In this document: piece by piece, positions 10,801 through 25,543 of the stretch
Layout: the number at the start of each line of letters is the position of its first letter
Position numbering within the stretch: position 1 is the stretch's first letter
Origin: Utricularia gibba
Taxonomy: Eukaryota > Streptophyta > Magnoliopsida > Lamiales > Lentibulariaceae
Length of the DNA: 64,000 bases
Assembly (NCBI GenBank): GCA_002189035.1
Contig: NEEC01000010.1
Span: forward strand, 1,922,001-1,986,000
Direction of reading: 5' to 3'
Translations under genes and position numbers: made by a program
Notes under the pieces: model-generated
Told to the model about the DNA's origin: nothing
What the model saw: the letters and a program-made list of their open reading frames with translations, nothing else
The model's database searches: none

Positions 10801-13800
10801 AGAGAATAACATAATGGGTGTTCAAGTGAGATGCGTGAAATCTCGATCAGTTGAAGATGCATGTGAAAGTACAAGGCTTGATGTGCATATGGAATTCAGT
10901 GAGATTTATGTGAGTGCAAAAGCTGAGCGTTATTTGTGTTTTTTCTGCGATATTCTCCTGCTCTTCTCTTATGCAGTCATATGTGCTGCAGTTTTTGAGA
11001 GAAGCTGGCATCTCTATTATGGAAATTCAGAAGCTTGATGTTGGATCTTTAATTAACGTCCCATTACAGGTATGAAGTAGCACCTTTTTTCCGCTTATTG
11101 TCATAGCATATAGATGTGAAAGTTTGCTGATGTGCTCAGATAACTTTCTTGTCCAGCCTAACTCCCATATTAGATCTGAAATTGATGTTAAGCTTGGAGG
11201 CACACAATGCAACCTACTACTGAACAGGTTAGAGCCATGGATGCCACTACGCCCTCACCCCAAACCAAAAAAGGATCTGCCTGGAGAAATTCCTTCTAGA
11301 GAGAAATTAAGGCCATCTGAACCAAAAGCAATCATGTGGGCTTGCACAGTTTCTGCCCCAGAGATGGCTGTTGTGCTGTACAGTCTGACTGGTTGTCCAC
11401 TGTATCACGTAAGGTTTTGATTATGTTTTTTTAATGAAGCAATATCTTTCGAAACAAATGTTTTACTTGTGGATTCTCTGATATTTATTTGTCCTAGATA
11501 AAATATGGAAACTCATGTTTGAATCACATAATATGAAATAAGACTGGATAGGCAAAGATCACCTCACACGTGTTTTAAAAATCTAATGTTTCTTGTGAGT
11601 TTCCATTCTGAGAGACCTGGTGTCTTCAGTTTACAGTAGATATATCACAGAATGTATTATTTGTTCTGACACAGAATCCTGTCTTAAATGCCTGTTGATG
11701 ATGCAGGGTTGCTCACAATCATCACACGTATTTTTTAATAACATTTCAAGCAATGGTGCAACATTGCACATGGAGCTTGGTGAGTTAAGCTTGCATATGT
11801 CTGATGAGTACCAAGAGTGCGTAAAGGAGAACTTGTTTGCCGTGGAATCCAATATTGGCTCATTAATGCATATTCCAAAGATTAGCTTTGACTTGAGAAA
11901 GAAGGGCACAGATCCCACTGAAGACGGTTCTAAGGTCAAGGCTGTTCTTAGTGCGGATGTAACAGGAATGGCCATATGCTTGAACTTCAGGCGTATTGAA
12001 TCGTTGATATCAACCATCTTATCTGTTAAGGCCTTCCTCAAAAAAATATCGAATTCTAGTAAGAAACCAGTCCAAAGAAAAGCAATGGGATCGTCGAGGC
12101 AATCTGGCAAAGGAATCCAACTTTTGAAGCTCAATTTGGAAAGATGCTCTGTGAATATCTCTGGAGAGGTAGGCATAGATGATGTAGTCATTGCAGATCC
12201 CAAACGTGTTAATTATGGATCTCAAGGTGGTAGAGTTTTGATCACAGATTCTGCAGGTGGAACTCCACGCACTGCACACATATGTTCCGCATTTTCAAAT
12301 GGATGCAGGACTCTTAAGTATTCCATATCTCTTGATATTTTCCACTTCAGCTTTTGCTTGAACAAGGATAAAAAATCTATTCAGGTTGAACTTGAAAGGG
12401 CCAGATCCATTTATCAGGAATTTCCCGAGGGTGAAAAACCTGGAACCAAAGTTTCCTTGCTTGACACGCACAATGCAAAGCTTGTCCGGAGATCAGGTGG
12501 TCCTAAAGAAATTGAGGTCTGCTCTCTATTTAGTGCTACAGATATATCTCTCAGGTGGGAGCCTGATTTGCATATTGCATTAGTTGAACTGGGTTTGCGG
12601 TTAAAGTCTCTAGTAGATTCTAGCAAAATTCAGGGACAGAGTGATGTGGAAAAAACAATTTTTATGAAAGACAATGAAGTGAAGAGCGGATACTCTTCAG
12701 ATGCGGTTAAGCCTGAAAAAACACTTCATAAAAAAGAATCCATTTTTGCAGTTGATGTTGAAATGCTTACTATATCAGCCGATGTTGGAGATGGGGTTGA
12801 AGCCTGCATCCAAGTTCAGTCCATCTTTTCTGAAAATGCACGAATTGGGGTTCTTCTGGAGGGTCTGATGATTCACCTGAATGAAGCCCGAGTTTTCAGA
12901 AGCAACAGGATGCAAATTTCTCGAGTACCTAGTACTTCAGGAGGTTCATCAGATATGAAGTGTGAAAAGATAAGTGTCTGGGATTGGGTGATACAAGCAC
13001 TTGACGTGCACATATGCATGCCGTTTAGATTGGAGTTGCGAGCTATTGATGATTCAGTCGAAGACATGTTGCGAGCTTTGAAGCTTGTAACTTCTGCCAA
13101 AACTAAATCAATACTTCATCCAAAGGAGGTGCCGTCAAAACCCAAAAAGGCAAGTTCAACAAAAACTGGATGCATAAAATTTAGTGTACGCAAGCTAATT
13201 GCTGACATCGAGGAAGAACCATTACAAGGTTGGCTTGATGAGCATTATCGTCTTCTGAAAAATGAGGCTTGTGAATTAGCTGTGAGGGTGAACTTTCTTG
13301 ATGAACTTACTGCAAAGGGCGATGAGAGTTCAGTGGCTGGCGAACTGAATGCTTCTGAACAACAGTTTCAGAATGATATTGATAAAAAGATTGATATTCA
13401 AGATGCTTCATCGATCCAGGAAAAGTATGATGAGATATACAAACGGTCTTTCCAGTCATATTACCAGGCTTGCCTGGGTCTCACTCCATCTGAAGGATCT
13501 GGAGCCTGCAAATTTGGGTTCCAGGCTGGCTTCAAGCCAAGCAAATCAAGGACCTCTTTGTTATCTTTATCTGCAACTGAGTTAGAACTGAGCTTTACAA
13601 AGATTGCAGGTGGTGATGCAGGGATGATCGAAGTTCTGCAGAAGCTCGATCCAGTCTGTCGTGCCCACAATATTCCATTTTCTAGACTTTATGGTGGAAA
13701 CATAAATTTGCGTACAAGTACTCTTGTTGTTCAGATAAGAGACTACACCTGCCCAATATTTTCTGCTGCAGACGGTCAATGTGAAGGCCGGGTTATTCTC

Positions 13801-16800
13801 GCTCAGCAGGTCTTAATTTCCTTTGTCTTAGTTTTACATTGAAAGTTTTCAGTTGATTTGTTTTTTTTCCTTAATTCATTGTTAAGAAAAGGAGAGTTAA
13901 TTCCTAAATCTATGATTTGTTACTGTTCCAAGAGCGAGGCTGACCATAATCTGAAATGCATGCATTTTTATTCTTCACTTTCAGGCAACTTGTTTTCAGC
14001 CCCAGATTCATCAAGATATCTACCTAGGAAGATGGCGGAAGGTGGACATTCTGCGTTCAGCAAGTGGTACAACACCACCAATGAAAACATTTTGTGACTT
14101 GCCCATCCATTTCCAGACAGGAGAAGTTTCCTTTGGTGTTGGTTTCGAACCATCTTTTACTGATATCAGCTATGCTTTTACAGTTGCACTACGCAGAGCG
14201 AATCTTAGCATTAGGAACCCAAACCCTATGGTTCAGCCACCTAAAAAAGAGAAGAGCTTACCGTGGTGGGATGAAATGAGAAACTATATTCATGGGAACA
14301 CCACTCTATATTTTTCTGAAACAAAATGGAATATCTTGGGTAGCACTGATCCCTATGAAAACGTGGATAAGCTTCAGATTGTTTCAGGCTATATGGAAAT
14401 TCAGCAGTCTGATGGCCGTGTTTTTACATCTGCTAAGGATTTCAAGATTTTCGGGAGCAGTTTAGCTAGCTTGTTTAAGAACACATTGAAACATTTTTCT
14501 GGTCCCCCTGTTCCTTTTCTTGAGGTTCCAACTTTCACGCTTGAAGTGACTATGGACTGGGATTGTGAGTCTGGAAACCCCATGAACCATTACTTATTTG
14601 CACTTCCCAATGAAGGCGTTCCCCATGATTTGGTTTTTGATCCTTTTAGATCTACTTCTCTTTCTCTGAGATGGAATTTCTCTCTTCGTCCATCTGTTTC
14701 ACCATCCAGCAGTGATAAGGGGGCCCGAGGTGATGCATCTGCTCCGTTGAAGATAGATTATGCACTGAATGACTCACCTACATTGAGCTTTGGTCATCAT
14801 GATTTGGTGTGGCTCATCAGATTCTGGAACTTAAATTACCTTCCACCTCATAAGTTGCGGACATTTTCTCGTTGGCCTCGCTTTGGTGTACCTAGGATTC
14901 CGAGATCAGGTAACTTATCTCTCGATAGAGTCATGACAGAATTTATGTTCCGCATAGATTCAACTCCAACATGCATAAGGCATATGCCATTACATGATGA
15001 TGATCCAGCAAAGGGACTGATATTTAAGATGTCCAAGTTGAAATATGAACTTTGTTTTAGTCGAGGCAAGCAAAAGTATACATTTGCATGCAAAAGGGAA
15101 ACTCTTGATCAAGTTTACAAGGGCATTGATATACATATGCTCAGGGTGTACATTGACAAAGAAGACTGCACATCCATTGCTAAAATTATTCAGATGTCTC
15201 GGAAGAAATCACAATCTTCATCAGTAGATAGGGTCCTGAGTGATAAAAAAAGCTCTTCAAGTAAGAGCATAGAAAGGCATCATGATGATGGATTCATGTT
15301 GTCCTCTGATTACTTCACAATACGCAGACAGGCCCCCAAAGCTGATGCTGCCAGTTTGCTGGCATGGCAAGAAGCTGGTAGAAATCTTGAGATGACTTAT
15401 GTCAGATCTGAATTTGAAAATGGGAGCGAAAGTGATGATCATACAAGATCTGATCATAGCGACGATGATGGTTATAATGTGGTTATAGCTGACAATTGTC
15501 AACGAATATTTGTTTATGGTCTTAAGCTTCTCTGGACTCTTGAAAATAGAGATGCTGTTTGGTCTTGGGTAGGTGGATTATCAAAGGCATTTTCCCCATC
15601 AAAACCATCCCCTTCTCGTCAATATGCTCAAAGAAAATTATTAGAGAAAAATTCATGTGATAAAAATGACGTGCTGCAAAATGATAGTCAGAAGCCTCAA
15701 TCTGTTGTTGCAGATGCAAATATTTCTTCCCAGCACACAGAGACTTCGAAACCTCTCCCTTCAAACCCAGAGAATGTGGAGCATCCGTCATCTGGTGCAA
15801 TAGGTAAGTTGGTACTTCCTTCTGGGTCCTATATGACATACACAGGCACATGTAAATCTTTTTTCAGCAAGAAACTACATAAGGGGTATAGATCAAATCT
15901 CTCGGGAGGTATTGACATGTTAGTCTGTGTTTGGTGTGTGGGTTAAGGGTTTGGAGGTGAGAGCGGGTACAAGCTATTAAATTAAAGAGTCAGTTAAATA
16001 AAATCTTAAATTGCAGCTGGGATCCAGACAGTCGATCTTATATGGTTTCTGCCTAAGCTCAAAAGATTTCCAATTATGTCTATGCTGATGCTCTCTTCTA
16101 TGTTGAATTTATCTTTCAAACACTCAGTATCTTTGTGCCAAAGGTTGACATCTATTGTGATTCTATACAGCAAATTATCATAAATTTGATGACTCTGAAG
16201 AGGAAGGCACGAGACACTTCATGGTGAATGTCATCGAACCACAATTCAATCTTCATTCTGAAGAGTCCAATGTAAGTTCCACAATTTGATGTCTTTGGGC
16301 TAGCATCACCTTTTTCTAATTAATGGGTAACCATGAACTATTTTTGCAATGAACATGCCTGTTTTGCATTACTCTTCAAGCCTTTGAAGGTCATTATGAT
16401 GTCTTTTTAACATTATTGTATCTTGTTTTTACAATACAGTTTGAGACCACAAATAGTATTAATTAGCATAATTTTCCGTGTGGTGCTAATTCCATTAATT
16501 TTATGATTTTCATCAAAAAAAATGATGTTCCAGTAGATCGTGTAAAAAAATGATGCATTTGACGTTTGCAATACTTCTCTCTTTCACTATATTTAATCAA
16601 TGTTATGGGTTTTATGAGTCTGTTGATGGGGTATGAAGATTGAATACGGTTCGAACCTTATAAAAAGTAACAATTAAAATTGGAATGATGAAATGGAAGT
16701 AAGAGTTCATTCTGCAATCATGTCAGTTACATTCAAGATACAACATTATTTACAGGGTAGATTCCTGCTTGCTGCTGTCAGTGGCCGTGTACTAGCTCGA

Positions 16801-19800
16801 TCCTTTCATTCAGTTCTTCATGTTGGTAGCGAAGTACTTGAACAAGCACTGGGTGAAGGAAAAATCCCTGAATCTCATCCTGAAATGACATGGAACCGTA
16901 TGGAGTTCTCTGTGATGCTGGAGCATGTGCAAGCTCATGTCGCCCCAACTGATGTAGATCCAGGAGCTGGATTACAGTGGCTCCCTAAAATTCGCCGCAG
17001 CTCCCCAAAAGTTAAGCGTACTGGAGCTTTGCTTGAAAGGGTTTTTATGCCATGTGACATGTATTTTCGCTACACAAGGCACAAGGGAGGAACTCCTGAA
17101 CTAAAGGTATTAAGTTACGCGTGGAATAATGTATTTCCAGCGGCAAAAATCTTATACAGAAAAATTCTGAGAGTTCTTAACATCTATTTCCTACAATGAT
17201 GTTGTTAAGGTTTATTTGCCTTTTTTTCAACAGGTGAAGCCACTGAAAGAGCTTACATTTAACTCGCATAATATAACTGCAACCATGACATCGAGACAAT
17301 TCCAAGTTATGCTGGATGTATTAACAAATCTCCTATTTGCTCGTCTTCCCAGGTAAGCACAAAAGCTTTACAGCTACTTTGAAGTTTGAAAGTTTAAAAT
17401 CATATTATGTTTCAGACCCCACTCAAAAGGATTTTTTATTTCCTGTCGAACTACAGAATGCTGACAAGTTGGCATTTAAAATTCAAGTTGTTCATGATGG
17501 CTTCCTTGCATCTTTAACTAGCCAATTGGATTAACTACTGTCTCTTGGTTAGTTTCTCTGAGCATGGACTTCAAGCCGTTCAATTGTTTTGTGCAGGCCT
17601 CATAGGAGTAATCTGACATATTTTGCTGAAGATGATGAAGGCCTTGAAGAGGAGGCAGATGAAGTAGTCCCTGATGGTGTAGAAGAAGTGGAGCTGGCTA
17701 AGGTTAACCTTGAGCAGAAAGAGAGAGTTCGGAGGTTGATACTAGATGATATTAAGAAACTGTCTGCACAGTCGAATGTATTTGGAGATGCACATCCAGA
17801 ACTGGAGGTGGATTTTTGGATGATAGATTGTGCAACACCCTCTTTGGTACGGCTTTACCATTCACACACCGAAATTTTGTATATTCAAGTCCAAATGCAT
17901 TACCTATGTTATAGAGTTGACATAGAGATTTTACACCATATACCTTCTCAGGTTAACAGATTGAAAAAGGAGCTTGTCAATGCGCAAAAATCTAGAAAGG
18001 CCGCAGCAGCTTCTCTAAGGGTTGCCTACCAGACTGCCGCCCATCTTAGGCTTATGGAGAAAGAAAAAAATAAGAGTCCCTCTAGTGCTATGCGTATTTC
18101 CTTGCAAATCAAAAAAGTTGTTTGGGGCATGCTCCTTGATGGCAAGTCTTTTGCTGAAGCTGAGATAAATGACATGGTGAGTCTGTTATCATGGTCACAC
18201 TTTCGAGTTGTCAATTGCAAAATTTATATGCGCTGCTATAATAACCTCTTCACCTTGGTACATTATCTATGCTGAAATTACTTAACAAAACTGTGTGTGG
18301 ATTATCAATTAATTGCCACTTCTATTATGTAGACAAATGAGAACATGTATCTCAGTTAAAGCAATAGCAATAGAACATGTATCTCCGTTGAAATTCTTGT
18401 ATAATTAATAATTTAATTTGCAGGTATTGTCTGTGAAGTTTGCAATACTTTTTAGGGTGTGCTTTTATCCGGATAGAATTTTGAGTGGGGCACTTTTTTT
18501 GCAGTTTTATGATTTTGACCGAGACTATAAGGATATTGGTATAGCCAAATTCACAACAAAAAACTTTTTTGTCCGGAATTGTCTTCCCAATGCCAAGTGT
18601 AACATGCTTCTCTCGGCCTGGAAGTCTCCTGATGATGATGACTGGGGAAAGTATGTTTCTTCTCATTCCCTCACTTGTGATTACCAAAATCAAGAGATGT
18701 AGCTGTTTGTGTATTGATTCTTTCCCATTTTTTTCGCTGCAGAAAAGTGATGCTGCGTGTAGATGCAAAACAAGGGTTCTCAAATGATGGAAACTCCCCA
18801 CTTGAATTGTTCCAGGTAATTAATGCGCTTTCTGAATCTAAATGACTGCTTTTTTTTTTTCTTTTCAAACAACTGCTGGTTTGAAAAGTTTCTCAAATGT
18901 GTGAATTCATCCTCCTTATATGTCAAGAGTCCATTGGGTATCCATCAAGGTTGTTTTTTGAAAAATGTAATGGCTATTGTTGTTTTTTTTCTTCAAATTG
19001 TTGCTTTTTAATTGAATCAGTGGTTACTTTTTCAAACGAGCCCAGAGAATGAATCACTATGCAGTGTTCATTCCATTGCTCGTGGTATTGAGCCTCAAAA
19101 AAACCTTTTGGATTTTCAAGCTTAATTTTTTTAATTTTCTTTACAAATGAGAACACATTTTTCCCATTAAAAATCACTCTCAAAACCACTAAATTCTGAA
19201 AAAAAAAATAGGCATATTGTTTTGTCAATCCAGTGACAGGATTTACTTATGCTGAATGTGCTCAACAACAATGATGAAGAGGATCTGTATACTATGGTTG
19301 GAAGTCCTTATGTATACGTCAGTTGAAATTTTTTTTAATTTTTATAGTTGCATTTCAGGTCGAGATCTACCCTTTAAAAATACATCTAACTGAGGCGATG
19401 TACAAACTGATGTGGCAATATCTCTTTCCGGAAGAAGAACAAGATTCTCAAAGGAGGCAGGTTGGTATTAGCCTTCAAGAGATTCAGTGAATTCAATTTC
19501 ATTTTATGCTTTCTCAATGGTGTATTATGTTATATTTAGGTGCTGCTGTGTGTTATTAACTTAAATATTCATTAAACCCAACTTTGGTTTTATACTCCGG
19601 CTTTTAATGTGCAGGAGGTGTGGAAGGTTTCAACTACAGCAGGTTCGAGGCGTGTTAAGAAGGGATCGATGGCTCATGACTCATCTACTTCTATCAGCCA
19701 CTCCACTAAAGATATTGAAGGATCCAAGACAAGTACATTTGCATCAACCAATTCAAGTGCAATTAACCAGTTTAATGCGCTTGCTGATTCTTCCCAGGTG

Positions 19801-21379
19801 ATTAATTTAGTAACCACTCGCATATGTGCGCTCTTAGGCAGTTACGCTTTGAATTCTTGACTTATTATAGTTCTTGGGGCATTCATTTCAAGGGACTATA
19901 AGGGGATTGGGTCCCTAGTATGGACAGAGATGATTCGAAGTATTTTAACCTACTGCAAGTTTCCACTAATTTCTAAACATGTTGTGCTTGTCAGGGATCA
20001 AGGTTGCAAACTCTAACATCAAACGATAGCTCACAACCAGAGCTAAGGAGAACGTCTTCATTTGATCGAACATGGGAAGAAAGTGTTGCTGAGTCGGTAG
20101 CAAATGAACTAGTGCTGCAAACAGTCTCTTCATCTAAAGGTGGTTCCACGAGTAACCTTGAACAGCAAGAGGACACTTCAAAGAATAAAATGAAGGAAAC
20201 CAAAGGAGCAAAACCTGGTCGCATTTCTAATGATGTGAAGAAGGGAGGGAAAGTGCAAGATGAAAAGCGATCTCAACCCCGAAGGCTAAGGGAGTTCCAC
20301 AATATTAAAATTAGTCAGGTGAACCTTCTAACTGTAGAATACGCTCCTTATTATCCCGGTGAAACGTCTTTTTGTTACCGTCTTGCATCACCTTCAACCA
20401 GGTTGAGTTGCTAGTCACATATGAAGGGTCAAGGTTTGCAGTAAGCGATTTAAGATTGCTGATGGACGCATTCCATCGGGTTGAGTTCACAGGCACTTGG
20501 AGGCGGTTATTCTCGCGTGTGAAGAAACATATAATCTGGGGTGTTCTGAAATCGGTGACCGGAATGCAGGTGAAGGATTTATTATCCTCCTATAGTGTAC
20601 TAATGACACCTGCTAGCAGACTTTTTGCAATTTTACTATGGTGGTCAACATTATTTATGACATAGTGATTTTTCATATGCAATGATCTTCGTGAATATGG
20701 GATTCTTAGAATGAGCATACCCGACTACCTGCCTTATGTTTCTGTCCCTGGACTTTTTGTAGGGGAAAAAGTTCAAAGATAAAGGGCACTCAGGTGGTGT
20801 TCCTGTTCCAGAGAACGACCTCAATCTTAGTGATAGTGATGGAGGTTCAGCTGAAAAAGCAGACGACCTTCCCATGGCCTGGCCTAAGCGCGCCGGTGAC
20901 GGTGCGGGAGATGGTTTCGTGACATCCATAAAGGGTCTTTTCAACTCACAGCGGCGCAAAGCAAAGGCTTTTGTTCTACGAACCATGAGGGGTGAGGCAG
21001 AGAATGAGCTCCATGGAGATTGGAGTGAGAGTGAAGCAGAGTTTTCTCCCTTTGCTAGACAGCTAACCATAACAAAAACCAAACGACTGATCAGACGACA
21101 CACTAAGAAGTTCCGGCCAAGGGGACACAAAGGTAATAATCTCTTTCCTACTCTCTGAAGTTCTTATCAGCTCTCAGCCGCATAAATGTTATATATCTCT
21201 GCACTTGCCTGTGGTGGAGTCTTCTGCCCAAGTGAAACCTGGAATTGAAAAAGCAACTTGTGTATGTTTCAGGTGGCAGCACATCATTTCAGCAGAAGGA
21301 GGTTTCCCCCATGGAGAACACCCCCTATGAAAGTGATTCCTCCAGTGAGTCCTCTCCTTATGAGGACTTCCAAGAGTAG
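7814..21379 (+). CDS. SABRE: SABRE/KIP-type giant protein (bridge-like lipid transfer family)
   Basis: Complete gene with 23 coding exons: 7814-7884, 8106-8217, 8416-8676, 9248-9480, 10094-10313, 10739-10909, 10977-11069, 11157-11408, 11707-13809, 13985-15803, 16171-16271, 16756-17106, 17234-17352, 17597-17846, 17952-18176, 18505-18650, 18743-18815, 19359-19460, 19615-19797, 19995-20318, 20402-20569, 20763-21132 and 21273-21379. Every junction keeps phase and the sum is 2618 codons with the stop, matching the roughly 2600 residues of SABRE. The N-terminus (SPAKFLFGFLLISIALWFIF) is the membrane anchor, followed by LLAWILSRILGASVRFRVGG, a hallmark start. The rest is the long repeated beta-groove of the Fmp27/Hobbit/BLTP2 family, with coiled-coil parts near 17950-18090 and a basic, Ser-rich C-terminus. 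SABRE controls oriented cell expansion, root cell shape, pollen tube growth (KIP) and cell plate formation. I see no frameshift. Confidence 0.97.
9012..9024. repeat. Poly-G run in a SABRE intron
   Basis: Thirteen consecutive G in the intron between SABRE exons 3 and 4, followed by a short GA-rich stretch. It has no effect on the exons. Long G runs are hard to sequence, so the exact length is doubtful. Confidence 0.85.
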
Positions 21380-21875
21380 TATTCTCCCCATACCCATAGA
21401 TCAGGCTGTATAAACACACACTCTTTTTTCACATCAATGCAATCTCCCATTGCTGAGTTTCTCCTTGCAACCTATGTCTTGAGGAGTCCATTGAATCCTC
21501 CATTTGCCCTCCTGGTGTTGCACATGTACCTCCTCTGTGTGTTGCAGGGAGCATCCATCAGATCAATCTTGAAAAGAGACAAGAGATATTTCCCAAATTA
21601 ATAATAATTATCATAATATATATATATATATATTATAGTATTTTATATTGGCATCATTGGAGAATGCATGGAGTACGAAAATTAAGTGGGAATTATCTGA
21701 AAAAAAAAGATGAGGAAGTGGAATAAAAGGGATTTTCAGTAGTCAGATCAGCGCCTCAATCTCATCGAGGATTCCCAGGTTGTGCTGACTGGAAATGGCG
21801 GATATTTCTAAGTAAGCTTTGCGCAAGGTTTGGGCTTTTGCTGCGGATTCTCCATTTTTCTCGCCGTCGTTCTCG
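21380..21875. other. Short spacer between SABRE and PGI
   Basis: Only about 500 bases separate the SABRE stop from the PGI start on the same strand. It must hold the SABRE 3' end and the PGI promoter and leader. A (TA)n-like run lies around 21618-21634, and an AAATTAAGTGGG stretch follows. No gene is visible. Confidence 0.6.
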
Positions 21876-24800
21876 ATGGCTTCAACGATCTCTGCTGTTC
21901 TTTCCTGGAAGTTGAGACCTCAAATTATGGCTCCCAGTATAACACATTTTCGGGGCCCATCTCTGGTTTCTTCAACTACCTCCATGGATGGTGGAGTATC
22001 CCGTTTCCGGGAACTTATGGTGGCGCGTGACGTTCATCCAACTTCCTATGGTGGCGTCCTGGGACCATCCAAGGCAGCGTCGCTGGAGAAGGATCCACGG
22101 GCGCTTTGGGAAAGGTACGTGGATTGGCTCTATCAGCACAAAGAGCTGGGCCTCTACTTGGATGTTAGCCGAGTTGGGTTCACAGATGAGTTCTTCGCTG
22201 AAATGGAGCCGAGATTACACAAGGCGTTGAAGGATATGGAACTTCTGGAAAAGGGTGCCATTGCCAATCCAGATGAGGGTAGAATGGTAGGACATTATTG
22301 GCTGAGGAACTCTGATCTCGCCCCTAAACCGCAATTGACTCAGCAGATTGAGAAAACGTTAGAAAGTATATCTAGCTTTGCCGAGCAAGTCATCAGCGGT
22401 AAGGTCAGATTTTCTTTTGTTCTATGTATTCCTTTGGGGAGGGGGAGTCATATACTTGCTAGTTTTCCTTCAAAAGTTTCTGTTTTTTGTTGTTGAGTGT
22501 GCGTGTGGTTGAGGATTTAACATAGAGTTTATACATTATATCGCGTTCATTTCGTAAGTTTAACCAAACCTGTCTCCCTTTTCTTTTACTAAATGTTAGA
22601 TTTTTACTTGTTAACTAAATATCATATATAAAAAGCTAATACCTTTACATCACTTTTAGCTAAATCCATCCCATAACTAACCACACCCTCAAGCTACCCG
22701 GGTGTATTAGGATAGGATTCCCTAGTGGTGAAGTAAAAATAAAACAGAGAAAAGAAAAAAAGAAAAGATTGGTCTTTGAACATTGCTTTGAGAAAAGAGT
22801 CAATGAAATTTAGTTTTGGAGTGAAGTGGTGTAAAAATCCTTTCTTTTGTTGTTTGCTCCATGAAATCTTTCTAATCTTGGAACCTCGTTAGTCACAGGG
22901 ATAATCTTGTATATGACTGCAATGTTTGTGATATAGGTGAGACCTCCGTTGAAAGACAAATTCACACAAATACTTTCCATCGGAATTGGTGGTTCAGCTC
23001 TTGGACCACAGTTTGTCGCTGAGGCATTGGCTCCTGATAATCCTCCACTGAAGGTACTTGCTATTTCTATTTTTCCTGTTATTACTTTGGGAAATGTATG
23101 ATTGTGGGATAAGTTAGATTTCTGTTTTTAGTAACAGAACCGATGTACTTATGGGTTGGAACCCCTCCTTTTATCCACCTACAGATTAGATTCATTGACA
23201 ATACTGACCCAGCTGGCATTGATCATCAAATTGCGCAACTTGGCAATGAGTTGGCCTCGACACTTGTTATAGTTGTGTCAAAGGTATATGTGGAGCTATA
23301 TTCCCTTTTTTTTTTCCATTTTAGCTGCAGCCAAACGTTGGCAGGCTAATCCACTGATTGTGTTCCCTAGAGTGGAGGAACTCCTGAAACAAGGAATGGC
23401 TTGCTTGAAGTTCAAAAGGCCTTCCGTGATGCTGGCCTCACTTTCTCGAGACAGGTTCTTGTTTGAGATTCTTGCTTCTTGATACTTGTGTCGGTGTGTT
23501 CCTTTTCCTTTTTAGTGAGTATATGTGCGTGTTTGATGTACTACCTGCTATTCGACAATTATAATTTCTCTAGATATCAGTACAAAAATCTCAGTTTGCA
23601 TTTATTCCTAGAACTTTAGGGAGTTGCAATTACACAAGAGAACTCATTACTTGACAATACGGCAAGGATTGAGGGCTGGTTAGCAAGGTTCCCTATGTTC
23701 GACTGGGTTGGGGGCAGAACATCCGAGATGTCTGCTGTTGGCTTGCTTTCTGCTGCACTCCAGGTTTTTTACAACCAATTGTCGATACTTTTTAATCTTT
23801 ACTAGTAATGATGGTTTGCATCATTTTCTACTTTCAGGGAATTAAAATACAAGAAATGCTTTATGGTGCAGCATTGATGGATGAAGCCAACCGGTCAAAA
23901 ATTGTAAGACCAGTGCTCCTCGCCGAAGAATAATTATGCTGAAGCAATGCTTGTTTTCTATGCGAAATTCAAAGAATTTAACATTTATATTCCATTGTGT
24001 GTGTAAGCTTTTTGCAATTCTTCCATGAAAGAGAATTGTCTTCATCGGGTTGCTCTTTCAACAGATCAAGAATAATCCAGCAGCACTGCTCGCGTTGTGC
24101 TGGTATTGGGCAACTGATGGAGTTGGGTCAAAGGTTTGAGTTGCTCTAATAAACTCTTAGTTTTTTTTTTTTTTCCAGTGCTTGTTTTGAAGATTCTACT
24201 TTAATGGCTGCTGCAGGATATGGTTGTCCTTCCGTATAAGGATAGCCTATTGTTATTTAGTCGATATCTACAACAGCTGGTCATGGAATCCCTTGGAAAA
24301 GAATCAGACCTTGATGGCAAAAGGGTAAGTAGAAGATTTTCATGTCAGTCGTCTTAATATTGTACACGAATTTGGGTTTTGGATTGACCTTTCTTCAGTT
24401 TTCGAGGCCATGAATGTTTCTTGGAAACTGATTTCTTACTTCACCTTATTATTCCATCTCTGTGTTTTTGCAGGTAAATCAAGGGATAACTGTGTATGGA
24501 AACAAGGGAAGCACAGATCAGCATGCGTATGTGTTGCAATGTTGGTACTGACGTTTCTGCCTTTCTGTTTCTGAATATTTCTTTTCTTCTTTCTCAGCTA
24601 CATTCAACAACTCCGAGATGGAATCCACAACTTTTTTGTTACATTCATTGAAGTTCTACGAGACAGGCCACCTGGTCATGATTGGGAACTAGAGCCTGGT
24701 GTCACCTGTGGTGACTACCTTTTTGGCTTCTTGCAGGTTTGAATTCCTCCTGTTCAATCCAAAATAACTGCATATCAAAATGTTGGGTTGCTCAAAGGAT

Positions 24801-25543
24801 TATGCTGTGATCTAACTTAAAAGAACAAGGCCCATGATCTTAAGTTGAAGTGACTGTCATTTCTTCGCTTAAACAATGAATCTTGCTAACTATGGATCCG
24901 ATATATAGGGAACCAGAGCTGCTTTATACGCCAATGATCGGGAGTCGATCACAGTCACCGTACAAGAGGTGACACCCAGCTCCGTTGGGGCTCTCATCGC
25001 ACTCTATGAGCGAGCCGTTGGCATATACGCTTCCTTGGTCAATATCAACGCCTACCACCAACCTGGTAAACGTTGGATCCCATGTTTTCTCAGAAGTCAA
25101 AATAAGTTCTTACGCTTTTCTAGCTTCACTGCAGGCGTTGAAGCTGGAAAAAAAGCTGCTGGGGAGGTTCTGGCTCTTCAAAAGCGCGTCCTATCCGTGC
25201 TGAACGAGGCGAGGTAACCTCCCTCCTGACCATCTTCATTCACCCCCATCCTTAACCCATTCCTTCCTTCTTCCAGCTGCAAGGAGCCTGTGGAACCCCT
25301 ATCGCTCGAAGAAGTGGCGAAGCGCTGCATCGCCACTGACAATGTAAGTACCTTCCTTGTCATCTCATGGATGCCGCCAGATGATCACATCATCCAATCC
25401 CTTGTCAGATCGAAATGATTTACAAGATCCTCCTCCACATGGCCGCAAACGATAGAGCGATAATCGCAGAAGGCAGCTGCGGCTCCCCAAGAAGCATCAA
25501 GGTGTTCTTGGGAGAGTGCACTGTGGATGATCTGGATGCTTGA
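21876..25543 (+). CDS. PGI1: Glucose-6-phosphate isomerase, plastid type
   Basis: Interconverts glucose 6-phosphate and fructose 6-phosphate; the plastid form feeds starch synthesis. Fourteen exons: 21876-22403, 22937-23053, 23185-23283, 23371-23454, 23620-23763, 23838-23903, 24065-24133, 24217-24324, 24474-24526, 24598-24736, 24909-25065, 25135-25213, 25277-25343 and 25409-25543. They give 614 residues, as expected for the plastid enzyme and longer than the cytosolic one. The first ~60 residues are Ser-rich and transit-like. Family motifs include [51 protein letters not shown], the active-site region [19 protein letters not shown] and [18 protein letters not shown]. The start at 21876 is the first in-frame ATG. 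All phases agree and no damage is visible. Confidence 0.96.

Noticed and set aside
11631-12203. 190-codon leftward frame inside SABRE
   Set aside because: It is antisense to the large SABRE exon 9, whose phase and family similarity are certain.
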